Assembly: GCA_965208815.1 (NCBI GenBank)
Contig: OZ242357.1
Coordinates: 3,348,001 to 3,412,000 of the forward strand
Length of the DNA: 64,000 nucleotides
Source: Bin55 sp009840545
GTDB lineage: Bacteria; Pseudomonadota; Gammaproteobacteria; Pseudomonadales; Azotimanducaceae
Reading direction: 5' to 3'
Position 1 is the first letter of the stretch; each line of letters opens with the position of its first letter. The notes beneath the pieces are model-generated. The model was not told where the DNA came from. It ran no database searches and saw only the letters and a list, made by a program, of their open reading frames with translations. Positions 36,785 to 47,901 of this stretch are shown piece after piece. The position numbers were made by a program, and so were the translations under genes.

Positions 36785-37949
36785 AACTCAAATCTCAGCA
36801 GTTGAGTCGTCCCAGAGTGGCGGAACGGAATCTGGTGCCTTGCCGAGACGGTCGTTGATCTCTCCGTTAACGGCGCGAAGACTCAGCAATTTCAAGAAAA
36901 ATCGTCGAGGTTATTGGTCGTTCTGGATCTTCACCATTCTCTTTGTGATCTCCTTGTTCGCCGAATTCATTGCAAACGACAAACCCCTGCTGATTGGGTA
37001 TCAAGGGAAGCTCTACACTCCCGTTTTCAACATCTATCCCGAAACAACTTTCGGTGGATTCTTCCAAACAGAAGCGGAGTACAGAGAGAAGGAAGTTCAA
37101 GACTTGATCTTGGATGAGGGAGGCTGGATGATTTGGCCTCCGATCCGATTTTCCTACAGCACCACAAATTTCAATTTGGAACAGCCAGCGCCAGCACCTC
37201 CTACCGGTCAAAACCTGCTCGGGACTGACGACCAGGCTCGAGACGTTCTCGCTCGCGTGATCTATGGATTCCGAATATCCATTTTGTTCGGGCTTGTGCT
37301 TACCGTCCTCTCTTCGATAGTAGGGATTGCCGCAGGAGCAGTTCAAGGCTACTTCGGAGGCTGGACCGACTTGCTGTTTCAACGATTCATTGAGATTTGG
37401 TCGGGCATGCCGCGTTTGTACATGCTGATCATCCTAGCAAGTGTGTTTATTCCCAGTTTTTGGCTACTGTTGTTTTTGTTGCTTCTGTTTGAGTGGATGT
37501 CCCTTGTAGGAGTAGTTCGAGCGGAATTCCTGCGTACAAGGAATTTTGAGTATGTGCGAGCGGCTCGCGCTCTAGGAGTTAAGGACACCAAGATCATGCG
37601 CAAGCATGTATTGCCTAATGCCATGACCGCGACCATCACGTTTTTGCCTTTCGTGATGATTGGTTCCATTACTGCATTGACTTCGTTGGATTTTCTTGGA
37701 TTTGGGCTTCCTCCTGGTTCGGCATCTCTAGGAGAGCTGCTAGCGCAAGGCAAAGCTAATCTCCATGCGCCCTGGCTTGGTCTTACCTCGTTCTTCGTTT
37801 TGGCATTCATGCTCAGTTTGCTGATCTTTATCGGGGAAGCCGTGCGAGATGCATTCGACCCGCGCAAGACCTTCGATGCAATGGCAGAAGAGAGTGCCAA
37901 GGAAACCGCCGAATCAACGTTTGTTGCGGCAGAGGCCTCAAGGACTTAG
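36774..37949 (+). CDS. yejE: ABC transporter permease YejE
   Basis: 391 residues from a GTG at 36774 (or 36777), overlapping the yejB end. One N-terminal helix, a periplasmic domain (PETTFGGFFQTEAEYREKEV), then the DppC-like permease core with YVRAARALGVKDTKIMRKHV as the ATPase-contact loop. Completes the membrane part of YejABE. No ATPase gene (yejF) follows, so the ATPase must be encoded elsewhere. Confidence 0.9.
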   Translation: MVVETQISAVESSQSGGTESGALPRRSLISPLTARRLSNFKKNRRGYWSFWIFTILFVISLFAEFIANDKPLLIGYQGKLYTPVFNIYPETTFGGFFQTEAEYREKEVQDLILDEGGWMIWPPIRFSYSTTNFNLEQPAPAPPTGQNLLGTDDQARDVLARVIYGFRISILFGLVLTVLSSIVGIAAGAVQGYFGGWTDLLFQRFIEIWSGMPRLYMLIILASVFIPSFWLLLFLLLLFEWMSLVGVVRAEFLRTRNFEYVRAARALGVKDTKIMRKHVLPNAMTATITFLPFVMIGSITALTSLDFLGFGLPPGSASLGELLAQGKANLHAPWLGLTSFFVLAFMLSLLIFIGEAVRDAFDPRKTFDAMAEESAKETAESTFVAAEASRT

Positions 37950-38195
37950 TGGTTTAGCCTTGGAGACGGCGTCCAAGACAGAACGTAGCCTATAGCCGCA
38001 CCAACGCTTGTTACAACCATTCTCTCGTGCAGGGGTGACCCGACCAAGCAAATACCCTCCCATCAAGTGCTTCGGGAGCTCCTCGGTGTCGGTTGGATCG
38101 AACAAACGCTTGAGTGCCCAAGCGATATACACGAATGCAATTCCAATCGTCGCCCACAGTATCCAGTCGTTGGAAGCGAGTATATAAGCTCCCAT
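37938..38195 (-). CDS. Small membrane protein, weakly supported
   Basis: 85 codons, convergent with and overlapping the end of yejE by 12 bases. One hydrophobic helix (WILWATIGIAFVYIAWALK) is followed by a basic tail. No family is recognised; it could be a chance frame. Confidence 0.35.
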   Translation of the reverse strand: MGAYILASNDWILWATIGIAFVYIAWALKRLFDPTDTEELPKHLMGGYLLGRVTPARENGCNKRWCGYRLRSVLDAVSKAKPLSP

Positions 38196-38609
38196 TTACA
38201 GAACCACGACGAGGAGATACAGTACTTCCCGCAATGTATATCACTCTCTTTCTTTTCTTGGTCATCTCATGAAGCCAAGAGATAACCTTCCTTTGCTTCT
38301 TGTACATCCGCATAGATAGAACGAAAATCCATTGCTCCGAATTGAAACATTACGGTGGCGGAACAGAGTCTCATATCCTCTTTTCGGACATCTGAATGAT
38401 CGCTCGGCATAGTCGAAAGGCTTCATGTTGTACGCCGAGGACTATGTGTTCAGTACCTCAAAGGCTCTAAGTCTGCGTCTGACTCCCTAGACTCTCGATA
38501 TAGCCCAGCCCGTTCACATTTATCGCAAGCTCTTCAGCGTAAAGACCTGAACAGGTTGCTACTACGTGAATGTAAAATTCCGAATTTGTGCAAAGTACGC
38601 TAACCACCC
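38196..38609. other. Intergenic region, no gene seen
   Basis: Short frames only. It presumably holds the promoter of the dioxygenase gene that starts at 38610. Confidence 0.35.
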
Positions 38610-39707
38610 GTGAACACACAGACCGAACTAACTCATGATCAGAAACGAGACTTCTACAACGATGGCTTTATCGTGCTTCGCAATATCGTGTCTCGAGACC
38701 TCACAAGAGCTGCAAAGAGACGAATCCACGTGATGATCGGACGTGAAGGAAGTCTCCGACGCCACTATAAGGACCTTTCTGTTGCACCGGAGCTTCCAGC
38801 TCTCGTCAATGAGACTGATTTGGGTGACTTACTTAGAAACACAATGGGTGAATTTGACGCTCCAGTCAAGGCAATGCCCACCGCACTTCATCCATTTGAC
38901 GCATCGGAAACTATCACGTCTTACGGCGTTCCTGGTTCCGAGATTCCTAACTTTGGCTTCGTTCCACATCTGGACGGTCAATGGGCGGGCAGGATACCCC
39001 GAAACCAAAACGAGGTAGACAACTGGAATTCGCCTCGAACTGAGCACTTTGGAACTGGAGACGCCAACAATCGAGGTGGGAACAATACCCCCTTGTTTCA
39101 AGATCCCGCATGCAAACTATCCATAGGGAGTTTCACGGCATTCGTCGGTGTCGCTCTGAACGATCAAACCGAATTTGGAAGAGGTAACCTTGCTGTACTA
39201 CGAGGAGCGCACCATGCGGTGGAGGACTTCTTTCGGATGCAGCGGGATAGCGGCAAAGTTGTTGGACCGGAAGGTGAAGGATGGCCTAGGCTGCGTCCCA
39301 TCGGAGAGAGCGGTGTGACAATGAACCACTTGCCACAAGCAATTCGCGATCAATTCTCAGAAGGCTTGGAGACGACTCCGGATGGCACGACGTGGTTGAA
39401 ACCGACTCCAATACTCTTGGACGAAGGCGATGCAGTCATAACACTTCACGCCATTCCTCATTGCGGTACTTCAAATAGATTGGGCCATGAGCCAAGAATG
39501 AACGTGTACTTTAGGTTGCGTCGACATCGTCCCGGAGGAGCAACCGTACTAGGCGACAGCGATCATCCCGACCGCGGATGGAACGGTGAATTCCTCGACT
39601 ATCCTGATGGCTACAACCCGTGGGAAGTTGCAATTGAGAAATTGTGCGATCACTGGAGCGAATGGGATGGCATGAAGGAGTTTGTCGCAGAGCAAGTTTC
39701 GCAATAG
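38610..39707 (+). CDS. PhyH-family Fe(II)/2-oxoglutarate dioxygenase
   Basis: 365 residues, GTG start. N-terminal LTHDQKRDFYNDGFIVLRNI is the classic phytanoyl-CoA dioxygenase opening. Iron ligands: His and Asp in VPHLDGQW (~113-116), distal His in LHAIPHCGTSNRLG, with Arg in EPRMNVYFRLR to bind 2-oxoglutarate. It hydroxylates or halogenates an unknown small molecule. It stands alone, so the substrate cannot be guessed. Confidence 0.85.
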   Translation: MNTQTELTHDQKRDFYNDGFIVLRNIVSRDLTRAAKRRIHVMIGREGSLRRHYKDLSVAPELPALVNETDLGDLLRNTMGEFDAPVKAMPTALHPFDASETITSYGVPGSEIPNFGFVPHLDGQWAGRIPRNQNEVDNWNSPRTEHFGTGDANNRGGNNTPLFQDPACKLSIGSFTAFVGVALNDQTEFGRGNLAVLRGAHHAVEDFFRMQRDSGKVVGPEGEGWPRLRPIGESGVTMNHLPQAIRDQFSEGLETTPDGTTWLKPTPILLDEGDAVITLHAIPHCGTSNRLGHEPRMNVYFRLRRHRPGGATVLGDSDHPDRGWNGEFLDYPDGYNPWEVAIEKLCDHWSEWDGMKEFVAEQVSQ

Positions 39708-40007
39708 ACGCCTCAACCTAGGGTCTTGCCAAGCGTAAAGTGTAATCGACACAATGCTTGATCCCTAGCACGAACGAACAGCATAAACAGGTGACTTTTA
39801 CGCCTCTCGGGCGAGCCTGTTTGAGCAATGTTTGCATCGCTTGTTCGAACAAATTCCCCGCGATTGGGTCTATACTTATTGGCGATTCTTGGTGGTTTTC
39901 CCGCCCATGTCAGGGGCGGCAGGAGAAGTGAGTTGAATACGAGTAGAACGACTGCTTGTCGTGTCGACGGCTTGCCGAAGAGCAGGTCCGTTGGAGTTCG
40001 ACGAAGC

Positions 40008-43000
40008 GTGCACTCTTGGGCTTCTGTGATTCAGTGTGCAGTCACTCTGATCATTGCGATTTCTTGCGCAACGGTGTTCGCAAACGGCAATCGGATTTAC
40101 ATCGAATGTCCATGTACTTTCGAGCGAACCGACGACGGTCAATTGGCCATAACGGCGGGATTCCGTAGTTTTAGAGGACTCGACACAGAGCGTCTGAGAC
40201 TTGACGTTTTTGCACGTGAAAACAGAGAAGATAGTTCACGAACCTATATCGGTAATGTCTTGGTCGAGGAGCTAGTTCCAGCGCTGGTCGAGGGAGCAGA
40301 CCCGGCCGACAGTATGACTGAAATCAAGACTTACTACGGCGAATTCGCTCCGGGAATTGACACAAGAAGCGACTTGGATGGCGAACAGTATCTCCAGATC
40401 GTCCTATATCGCAATTGGAATCGCTCGGGTGGCTATCAGGACACCGTCCTGACACAAGATGCGGTACTGATCAAGGAAACCTTCTCGACGATCGAACTGA
40501 ATTACCTTCTCGATTCCGACGAAGACGGAGTCAGTGATGTAAACGAAGAGAGACAAGGAACAGATCCGCAGGATGCTGATTCGGTGCCTGAAGGTGCCAC
40601 GATCGATGTCTTGGCGATGTATAGTCGGGGATTTGCCGAATTCCACGGCGACGATCCCTACCCAAGGATCACACACATTTTTGAAACTACGAATTCGATT
40701 GCGGAAAACAGTGGATTGCAGTTCGATTTTCGTTTGGTGGGACTGCTAGAAGTTGATGTCGACGACTACAACAATTTCAGTGCGATCAACATCTACGACA
40801 TGAAAGGCGAGGGAGACCGTCACGGCGCCGATATTGGCGTGGTGTTCAAAGGGGCGAGCGACGCACCTCAGTTTATTTGTGGTTACACCTACATTACTGG
40901 ATGGGGAATGAGAGGCTTCATGCCGATCACCAATGATCGGCTGTATACAGCCTATGTCCTGACCGGTTGTTCCACCGACACGATGGCACACGAAATTGGG
41001 CACATCCTTGGATTGGGCCACTCCGAGTATCAGAACGAAATTGGTTCCTGGAGATGGGCGCGAGGACATTCGGTCGCAAATGAGTTCTACACGATTATGT
41101 CCTATGCGGGTCAAGGCGGAAGCAAGAGCACGGTATTTTCCAATCCCGAGCTCGAAGCCTGCTACACCTTTGCATGTGGAGTGAATGAAGATGATGCTCT
41201 TGGAGCAAATGCAGTTAAAGCCATAAACGCTGTTCAATGGCAATTCGAGGAAATTCGTCCCTCTTTTCCTGATACAGACGGCGATGGTTTCGTCGACCCT
41301 GTCGATGCCGTACCGGACGACGCGACAGAGTGGCTCGACACCGACGGAGATGGTATTGGCAACGGTGCCGACAATGACGACGACGGCGATGGAATCGCCG
41401 ACGCATTTGATGCATTTCCTTTGGATGCGGACGAATTCCTGGATACCGACGAAGACGGCGTGGGCAATAACGAGGATGTATTCCCGTTGGATCCCGACGA
41501 GCAATACGATAGCGATGGCGACGGAGTTGGAGACAATGGAGATCATTCCCCTTCGATCCTTCCGAGTGGGAAGATACAGACGGAGATGGTGTTGGAGACA
41601 ACACCGATTTGTTTCCAGAGGATCCGGACGAAGCATACGATACCGATGGCGATGGAATCGGAAACAACGCAGACACCGACGATGACAACGATGGGACGGA
41701 AGACAGCCTGGATGCCTACCCACTGGACCCATCCAAATCAGAAATGGCTTCATGGCAACTCGTGGGTGAGAACACTGGCGATTTGACTGGAAACTCGATT
41801 GGTCCAATCGGAGACATCGATGGAGATGGTGAATTGGAGTTCTTTATTAGTGCGATGCTTTGGGATCGAGGAGAACTGAGTGCAGCGGGAATCGTCTACG
41901 TCGTGTCCCACGCAGATTTGGCCGCACTTGATAACGAGGATGGCAATTCGGATCGCGTAATCGAATTGGCAAATGTATCCCAAGGTTCGAATTCGTGGGT
42001 GATCATGGGTGCTAGTGAAGAAGCATTGCTCGGTTGGTCGCCAACCACTGGAGACATCAACGGTGATGGTCAACCCGAATTTTTGATCGGTGCGTTGGGT
42101 GCCACTCACACAGTAGATGATGCCGAGATTGAATCCGGGTCTGCATACGTTCTCTTCACGGACGAGTTCAGCATGATGGACGAAGCGGACGGGGTGGTAG
42201 ATCGCAGAATTGGGATCGAGAATTTCGATGCGGGAACCCGCTCACTTCAGATAGTCGGGTCCTATCAGGATGCATCCGTGGGCACAGGTATTTCTGCGGG
42301 AGATGCGGACGGAAACGGTCAGGATGACTTACTAATTGGTGCCGCTGGGTTATTCGACAATTCGGGAGCGGCTTACTTGGTATGGGATTCCTTGCTTAAT
42401 GCAGATGAAGATTCTGAAGAATTGTTTAATCAAATCTTCAATGTGGATGATGCGGTAGCGAATGGAGACATCGTAGCCATCTATGGTGAGGTTGGCGACG
42501 ACATTGGTAGCGCTGTTTCCCTAGAAGGCGATTATGACGGAGATGGAACACCTGAATTCACCGTGGCTGGAAGAAACTACGGCAATGAAAATTCAGGTGC
42601 GATATTCATCCTTCCGATTAGCCAGCTCAAAGTGGCCGATGCCGGCGACGGTTCCCGAGACGGCAAAATCGATCCTGCTAATGTACAAACGACTCCAGGA
42701 ACTTGGACTATTGATGGAGAGCCCCTTAGTAGTTTTGGTTTGACTTTCATTGCAGATGGGGACCTTAATGGCGATGGCCACACAGACATGCTGGTTCGCC
42801 ACGAGGACTTGATTTTTGGCGGCTATTTGATTTCCGGCGCACAGTTGGGAGCGGCTGACTTGGAAGACTACTCTGCGGATCAGCGCATTGAATTGAACAA
42901 TACACGTAGGCAGCCTGATTCTTGGCTGATATACGGAGTGAATTCAACTTGGTCATGTTGCAATCCCTGGACTCTGGATGTTGACATCGATGGAGACGGA

Positions 43001-43789
43001 CAGAACGAATTGCTATGGGGTGGAAATAATTGGGAAACCGTGGGAGCTGGCGGTGCAGTGCTTGCTACGCCGGAGCAACTCGAGGAGACCTCCAATGCAC
43101 AACGTCAGTTGCTGAATGATCCGAACAACAACTTTGAAGCCTATGTGATCGGCTGGCATCCCATATTGATGGGAGTGGCGACATTCTCGGTGATACGAGG
43201 AAACGAGATGACTGATGGATCGGGGCTCTCAATCGCATCCTTTGGGGATTTGAACGGAGACGGAGGTTCCGATATTGGCATTGGAGCACCATTGACCGGT
43301 CATTCCGAACTAAGCCCTGGGTATGTCTACATCGTATATTCGAATGAGATCGATCCACTGGACAAGGTGGACCTGGACAATGGTGGCGACAGCGATGGTT
43401 ACATCTACTTGAACAACGTTACCGGTGACCAGGATGAGGACGGAGTTCCCAATACGGTAGATCGCGACGACGATGACGACGGACGAAGGGATGAGATCGA
43501 CACGTTCCCGTTGCTGGAGTCTGAAATTGATGACTTTGATGCAGACGGTTGGGGCAACAATTTTGATGCGTTTCCCAATGACTTTACGGAATGGTTCGAT
43601 TCCGACGAAGACGGAGTGGGCAACAACGACGACGAGGACGACGATGCCGACGGCATAGCGGACGAAGAGGACGAATTCCCAAGAGATACGGATAACGATG
43701 GGGTAATCAATCGCTTTGACGACGACGACGACGGTGATGGAGTCCTAGACGAAGACGACGCTGATCCGTATGATCCGGAAGTTTCTTGA
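40008..43789 (+). pseudogene. Secreted metzincin with thrombospondin-3 and FG-GAP repeats, frameshifted
   Basis: Two overlapping frames encode one protein of ~1260 residues. Start chosen at the GTG at 40008, just before a signal peptide (VIQCAVTLIIAISCATVFA); the frame is open from 39828. First frame: Ca-rich repeat (DSDEDGVSDVNEE), then a metzincin zinc site (MAHEIGHILGLGHSEYQNE) with the Met-turn YTIMSYAG, then thrombospondin type-3 repeats (DTDGDGIGN). Near 41550, in CATTCCCCTT, the frame shifts. The second frame continues from FDPSEWEDTDGDGVG with further TSP3 repeats, FG-GAP repeats (DIDGDGELEF) and a final TSP3 block. It was probably a Ca-dependent extracellular protease, and is functional only if the shift is an assembly error. 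Confidence 0.75.
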
Positions 43790-43858
43790 GGGAAAATCTC
43801 ACTGTTAGTTTAAATGTAGTGGTGCGATTCCGCGTAAGCGTCTAAGGTCATCAGCGCC

Positions 43859-43905
43859 TGGCACGGAGACTGGGGTCCAGAGAAGTCTTGACCCCAGTCG
43901 TGCCA
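43859..43905. terminator. Long hairpin after the metzincin gene
   Basis: Stem of 7 bp (TGGCACG / CGTGCCA) and 9 bp (ACTGGGGTC / GACCCCAGT), separated by a 3-base bulge on one side, with a 12-base loop. An outer AGTGGTG / CACCACT pair can extend it. No T-run follows. It lies 70 bases after the stop and may end or stabilise the transcript. Confidence 0.45.
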
Positions 43906-44056
43906 CCACTGAGCTGGAGCCCTTCACTGTGAGAATATCTCGGCTCGGTCCAGTTTGAGATATGTTGATCGAGCAAGTATATTATATTATAATTCTCTAG
44001 AGTGGTTTCTCGATATTTAATCGATTTTGTGCATCGGATAAGAGCGAGGAAAGCTA

Positions 44057-46198
44057 GTGCTTAAGTCCAAGTATTGGAGCGGCTTGCTTTTGACACTGGT
44101 TGTTTCTGGAGTGTCTTTCCCCACATATGCATCCGACCACAGCGGCCTGACCCCTGGTTCTTACAATCCCAGTCCCGCCAGAGTTGAACCCATTCCAGAA
44201 ATCGTTTATCAGCCATGGCAGAAGTCCGAGCTAAAACTGGATTTACCGCGTTTGTTTGCCTCCGAGCGGACGGACTTTCAGAGTGATTCTGTAAACGGAC
44301 CGCAAAAAATCGGAATTCATCGAGATATCCCCTTTTCGATGATGGGCAACATCGCTCCCAAGCTCACGTGGCACCGTTACAAAGGTGGGATCGTTGCGTA
44401 TGCGACGATTTCGTCTCCCGAAGCCAAGTCCGTCCGTGCGCAATTGGACATCATTCTGCCCGCCAATTCGGAGCTGGTGTTCTACGGACTGGATGTACAG
44501 GACGAACGGAATGCACTCGACTCGCTGTCTTCGTCTCACAAGAGACTAGAAGAAAAAAGATTCTGGACTCCACCCGCACATGGAGAGAGTATTGGAATCG
44601 AGATTCGATTGGCGAGAAGTAGTGAGATTTCGAAGCTACAGATATCCCTACTCAAAGTTGGTCATCGTTTTCGTTCAACCATAGGGATAGACGGACCTGC
44701 ATTGGAGTTGGAATGCGACAACCACTCGGACGCGTCTTGTGGAGTGAACGACGGCGTGATCGATGCAAATACAGTTGACTCGACCGTCAAGTTGACGTGG
44801 GAAGACGCTGACTATACCTACCTATGCTCCGGTGTCTTGATGAACGTCGATGACGGTCCTGACGTCTATCGACCCTATGTACTCACAGCGGGTCACTGCG
44901 TCTCCAACGAATCGGAAGCCAACAGTCTCGTCGTTCATTGGTTTTACGAGAGTACGTCTTGTGACTCCACCACTACAAGCTCCGAGTTTACGCAAACATT
45001 TGGAGGCGCGGATGTTCTTGAGTCACGAACAGAGGAAGACATGACTCTGCTTGAACTCGAGAGAGATGCTCCGGAAGGAGCCTATTTTGCCGGTTGGACG
45101 ACGTCGGATGTCACGTTCGGCACCGGTGTGAACGGTGCGCATCACCCCGATGGAGTGCTCAAGAAGTACTTCACTGGGACTTCTCAAGGCAGTCAAACTG
45201 TACAGGTATGCTACGACGAGGAACAAGAGGACTGCTTCACTCTTGTGGAAGGTATTCGCGTCAGGCTGGGTGAGGGGGCAGCGGAAGGAGGAAGTAGTGG
45301 GTCTGGACTCTTCGAAGAGGTCTCGGGAGAAGAAGTGTTGGTGGGTATTTTGTCTGCAACGAATGAGGGGTGTACCAACCAGATCACTTTCTTTGGAAGA
45401 TTCGAAAATTTTTATCCACACATTACAACCTGGTTTGATCCAATAATCGACGATACGGATCCGGATGACCCAGATACGCCACCTGAAGACGATCATGGAG
45501 ACACCCCAGAATCAGCGACAGTTCTGGCACTTGGCGAAATGACCGAAGGGGAAATCGAAACATCAGGTGATGTGGATGTCTTTGAAATTACTATTTCCAG
45601 ACGTGGAGTTCTCACTGTTTACACGGAAGGCAGTACCGACACGGAAGGTAGCATCTATAACAGCGACAATACCTTTGAAGAGTCTGACGACGACTCAGGT
45701 GAAGGGTGGAACTTTCAGATTGAGGTGAATATCGAACCCGGAACCTACTATATAGAAGTCAGTGGGTGGGACGACTCAACGGGACAATACGAACTATATT
45801 CCTCGTTTGTAGCAACCGACGACCATGGCGATGATCAAGAAACCGGTACTGAAATCTCTTCTTCGGCCACGAGTTGGAACTACGACACTCCGGGAAAAAT
45901 CAACATAGAAGACGACGTGGATGTGTTTGAAATCGAGACGAAGCACCACTCTCGGATCACCGTTTATACCGAAGGCTCAACTGACACCGTTGGAAGTCTC
46001 AAGTACGAGAACGGAGAGTTGGCTGAAGAAAACGATGACAGCACGGTTGAGAACAAGAACTTTCACATCAGCGAAACCTTCGACTCTGGAATTTACTACC
46101 TGTTCGTGGAAGGACGACTTGAGGAGACCGAGGAGGATGAGGAAGAAGATGAAGATGCTGGAGAGTATCAGTTAAAGGTCGTTATTACTACAGAATGA
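44057..46198 (+). CDS. Secreted trypsin-like serine protease with two PPC domains
   Basis: 713 residues, GTG start with AGGA upstream. Signal peptide (SGLLLTLVVSGVSFPTYAS), a ~200-residue propeptide, then a chymotrypsin-fold domain with the catalytic triad: LTAGHC (His), MTLLEL with Asp before it, and GGSSGSGLF (Ser). Paired Cys support disulfides. Two C-terminal pre-peptidase (PPC) domains (DHGDTPESATVL; DHGDDQETGTEI) carry DVDVFEI motifs. Likely exported by the type II system whose gspC/D/N genes are at 57.8-61.5 kb. Confidence 0.85.
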   Translation: MLKSKYWSGLLLTLVVSGVSFPTYASDHSGLTPGSYNPSPARVEPIPEIVYQPWQKSELKLDLPRLFASERTDFQSDSVNGPQKIGIHRDIPFSMMGNIAPKLTWHRYKGGIVAYATISSPEAKSVRAQLDIILPANSELVFYGLDVQDERNALDSLSSSHKRLEEKRFWTPPAHGESIGIEIRLARSSEISKLQISLLKVGHRFRSTIGIDGPALELECDNHSDASCGVNDGVIDANTVDSTVKLTWEDADYTYLCSGVLMNVDDGPDVYRPYVLTAGHCVSNESEANSLVVHWFYESTSCDSTTTSSEFTQTFGGADVLESRTEEDMTLLELERDAPEGAYFAGWTTSDVTFGTGVNGAHHPDGVLKKYFTGTSQGSQTVQVCYDEEQEDCFTLVEGIRVRLGEGAAEGGSSGSGLFEEVSGEEVLVGILSATNEGCTNQITFFGRFENFYPHITTWFDPIIDDTDPDDPDTPPEDDHGDTPESATVLALGEMTEGEIETSGDVDVFEITISRRGVLTVYTEGSTDTEGSIYNSDNTFEESDDDSGEGWNFQIEVNIEPGTYYIEVSGWDDSTGQYELYSSFVATDDHGDDQETGTEISSSATSWNYDTPGKINIEDDVDVFEIETKHHSRITVYTEGSTDTVGSLKYENGELAEENDDSTVENKNFHISETFDSGIYYLFVEGRLEETEEDEEEDEDAGEYQLKVVITTE

Positions 46199-46382
46199 CC
46201 CGTCAAGTAAATGCAATACTCTGTCTGGCAATGAGCTGCGCAACCTTGCTATTTTGAGCCACGTTGAGCGATTCGTAGCAGTTGATTAAGAGGATTGATA
46301 CCCCAATATAATGAATTCAATAGTGTAAGAACTCCGGAAATGTACTTCAATATTTGCCTAGACCTCGGAACTAGTGATCAGC

Positions 46383-47735
46383 ATGCTTGAATTGGGAGCG
46401 AACCTCCTTGATTTCCTATGGCAGACCATGCTTTTGCTTGCCCCAATATTGCTGCTTGGTCTGTTCTTGTCGGGACTCTTTCATGTATTCATCTCGCGGC
46501 AAGCGATTCTGAAGTGGCTGAAAAAGGACGACCTGAAAGCAATTAGCACCAGTGCGGCAATCGGCGTACCGATTCCACTGTGCAGTTGCTCCGTTCTGCC
46601 CGTCGTCGCGGAAATGCGCAACAAGGGAGCGTCTCGGTCCGCGTGCATGTCTTTCCTAATTACAGCCCCAGAAACCGGAGCTGATTCCATTCTGATAACC
46701 AACGTGTTCTTTGGTTGGGTTGCTGCGATTACGAGGCCGATGGTTTCGTTTGTCACAGCTGTGGTTGCAGGTCTGTCTTGTGCGCGTCTCGCGAAAGACG
46801 AAGAAATATTGGACAGACCGGCCGTTGTCGACGATTGCTGTGAGTCGAGTGTCACTTTAGCGAACGACCCGTGCGCCAATGCGAGTGCTGTGGAAACCGA
46901 TGACTGTTGCGACGGCCAATCTGCAAGAACGAATCATGAGTTCTTGGTACCGGCCGAAGAAGATTGCTATGTGAGTATCTCTCGATTGCGCGAAGCTACC
47001 GCTCGATCCTATAAGTCCGTAGTCGGCGCACTGAGCAAAATGCAGATTCTGCAAGTGCTTCGTCCCACACATGCTCCGGCAACAGTTCAGCCGCTATCCG
47101 AGGTCGATGAACGGGGACTTGTTTCAGATTTGAAGAACACTCAGCCGCTCACATTGCAAAAGGTTGCTCGCCACGTCTTTCGATACGGTTTTGTCAGTAT
47201 TGCGGACGACATACTGTTTGCTTTGTTGATTGGAGTATTTTTGGGTGGAATCATCTACTTGGCTGTTCCCAGCGATTGGATGAATTACGAGTACGCTCGA
47301 TGGATCTCGTACCCAGTCATGCTGCTCGTTGCGATGCCGCTATATATATGTGCAAGTGCGAGCACGCCGATCGCTGCAGCGCTGGTGGTAAAAGGCGTTA
47401 GCCCAGGCGCGGCCTTGATTTTCTTAATGACTGGACCCGCCACCAACACGGCAACAATTTCCGTGATCCTAAGCCAGTTTGGAGCCAGATTCGCTTCTAT
47501 CTACGTCATCATTGTGATGGCGGTTACCGTCATTATTGGCATTGGGCTCGATTTCTTGTTGCTTGCCACTGGATTCGAATTGCTTGTGAATCTTGAGCAA
47601 GATCACTCACACGCAGTTCAAGTCATTCAGTGGATATCTGTCATCGCGTTTGTCGGACTGGTTGTCTGGCGATTTAGCAATGGTGCCTTTCAAAAAGGTT
47701 GGCGCGACATGCTGGGAAACCTTCGATCCTGGTAG
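46383..47735 (+). CDS. Permease of the SO_0444 Cu/Zn-efflux family (DUF318/ArsP-like)
   Basis: 450 residues from the ATG at 46383 (a GTG three codons earlier is possible). Eight or more membrane helices in two blocks, separated by a Cys-rich cytoplasmic loop (VDDCCESS, DDCCDGQ) that probably binds metal. Helix motif PIPLCSCSVLPVVAEM, with a conserved Cys pair, and second-half STPIAAALVVKGVSPGAAL with TGPATNTATI. Predicted to export a soft metal ion. No metal-responsive regulator is seen beside it. Confidence 0.8.
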   Translation: MLELGANLLDFLWQTMLLLAPILLLGLFLSGLFHVFISRQAILKWLKKDDLKAISTSAAIGVPIPLCSCSVLPVVAEMRNKGASRSACMSFLITAPETGADSILITNVFFGWVAAITRPMVSFVTAVVAGLSCARLAKDEEILDRPAVVDDCCESSVTLANDPCANASAVETDDCCDGQSARTNHEFLVPAEEDCYVSISRLREATARSYKSVVGALSKMQILQVLRPTHAPATVQPLSEVDERGLVSDLKNTQPLTLQKVARHVFRYGFVSIADDILFALLIGVFLGGIIYLAVPSDWMNYEYARWISYPVMLLVAMPLYICASASTPIAAALVVKGVSPGAALIFLMTGPATNTATISVILSQFGARFASIYVIIVMAVTVIIGIGLDFLLLATGFELLVNLEQDHSHAVQVIQWISVIAFVGLVVWRFSNGAFQKGWRDMLGNLRSW

Positions 47736-47901
47736 GAGGGTTCTTCAACCGATTCGGTTGCGAGCCTGAATGAAAACTCGATCCTATTCTTATTGATTCA
47801 CCGACCTAATCGACGTGAGCACAAGAAACGAATCAGACTCCGTGCTCCTGACATTGACGCGATCTAGTTCCGTCCAACTGTTCCTTGGTTGAGTTGCAAC
47901 A

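Noticed and set aside
41270..41720. Repeated GACGGAGATGG-like DNA as a tandem repeat or array
   Set aside because: It is the codon-level echo of thrombospondin-3 protein repeats; the spacing is irregular.
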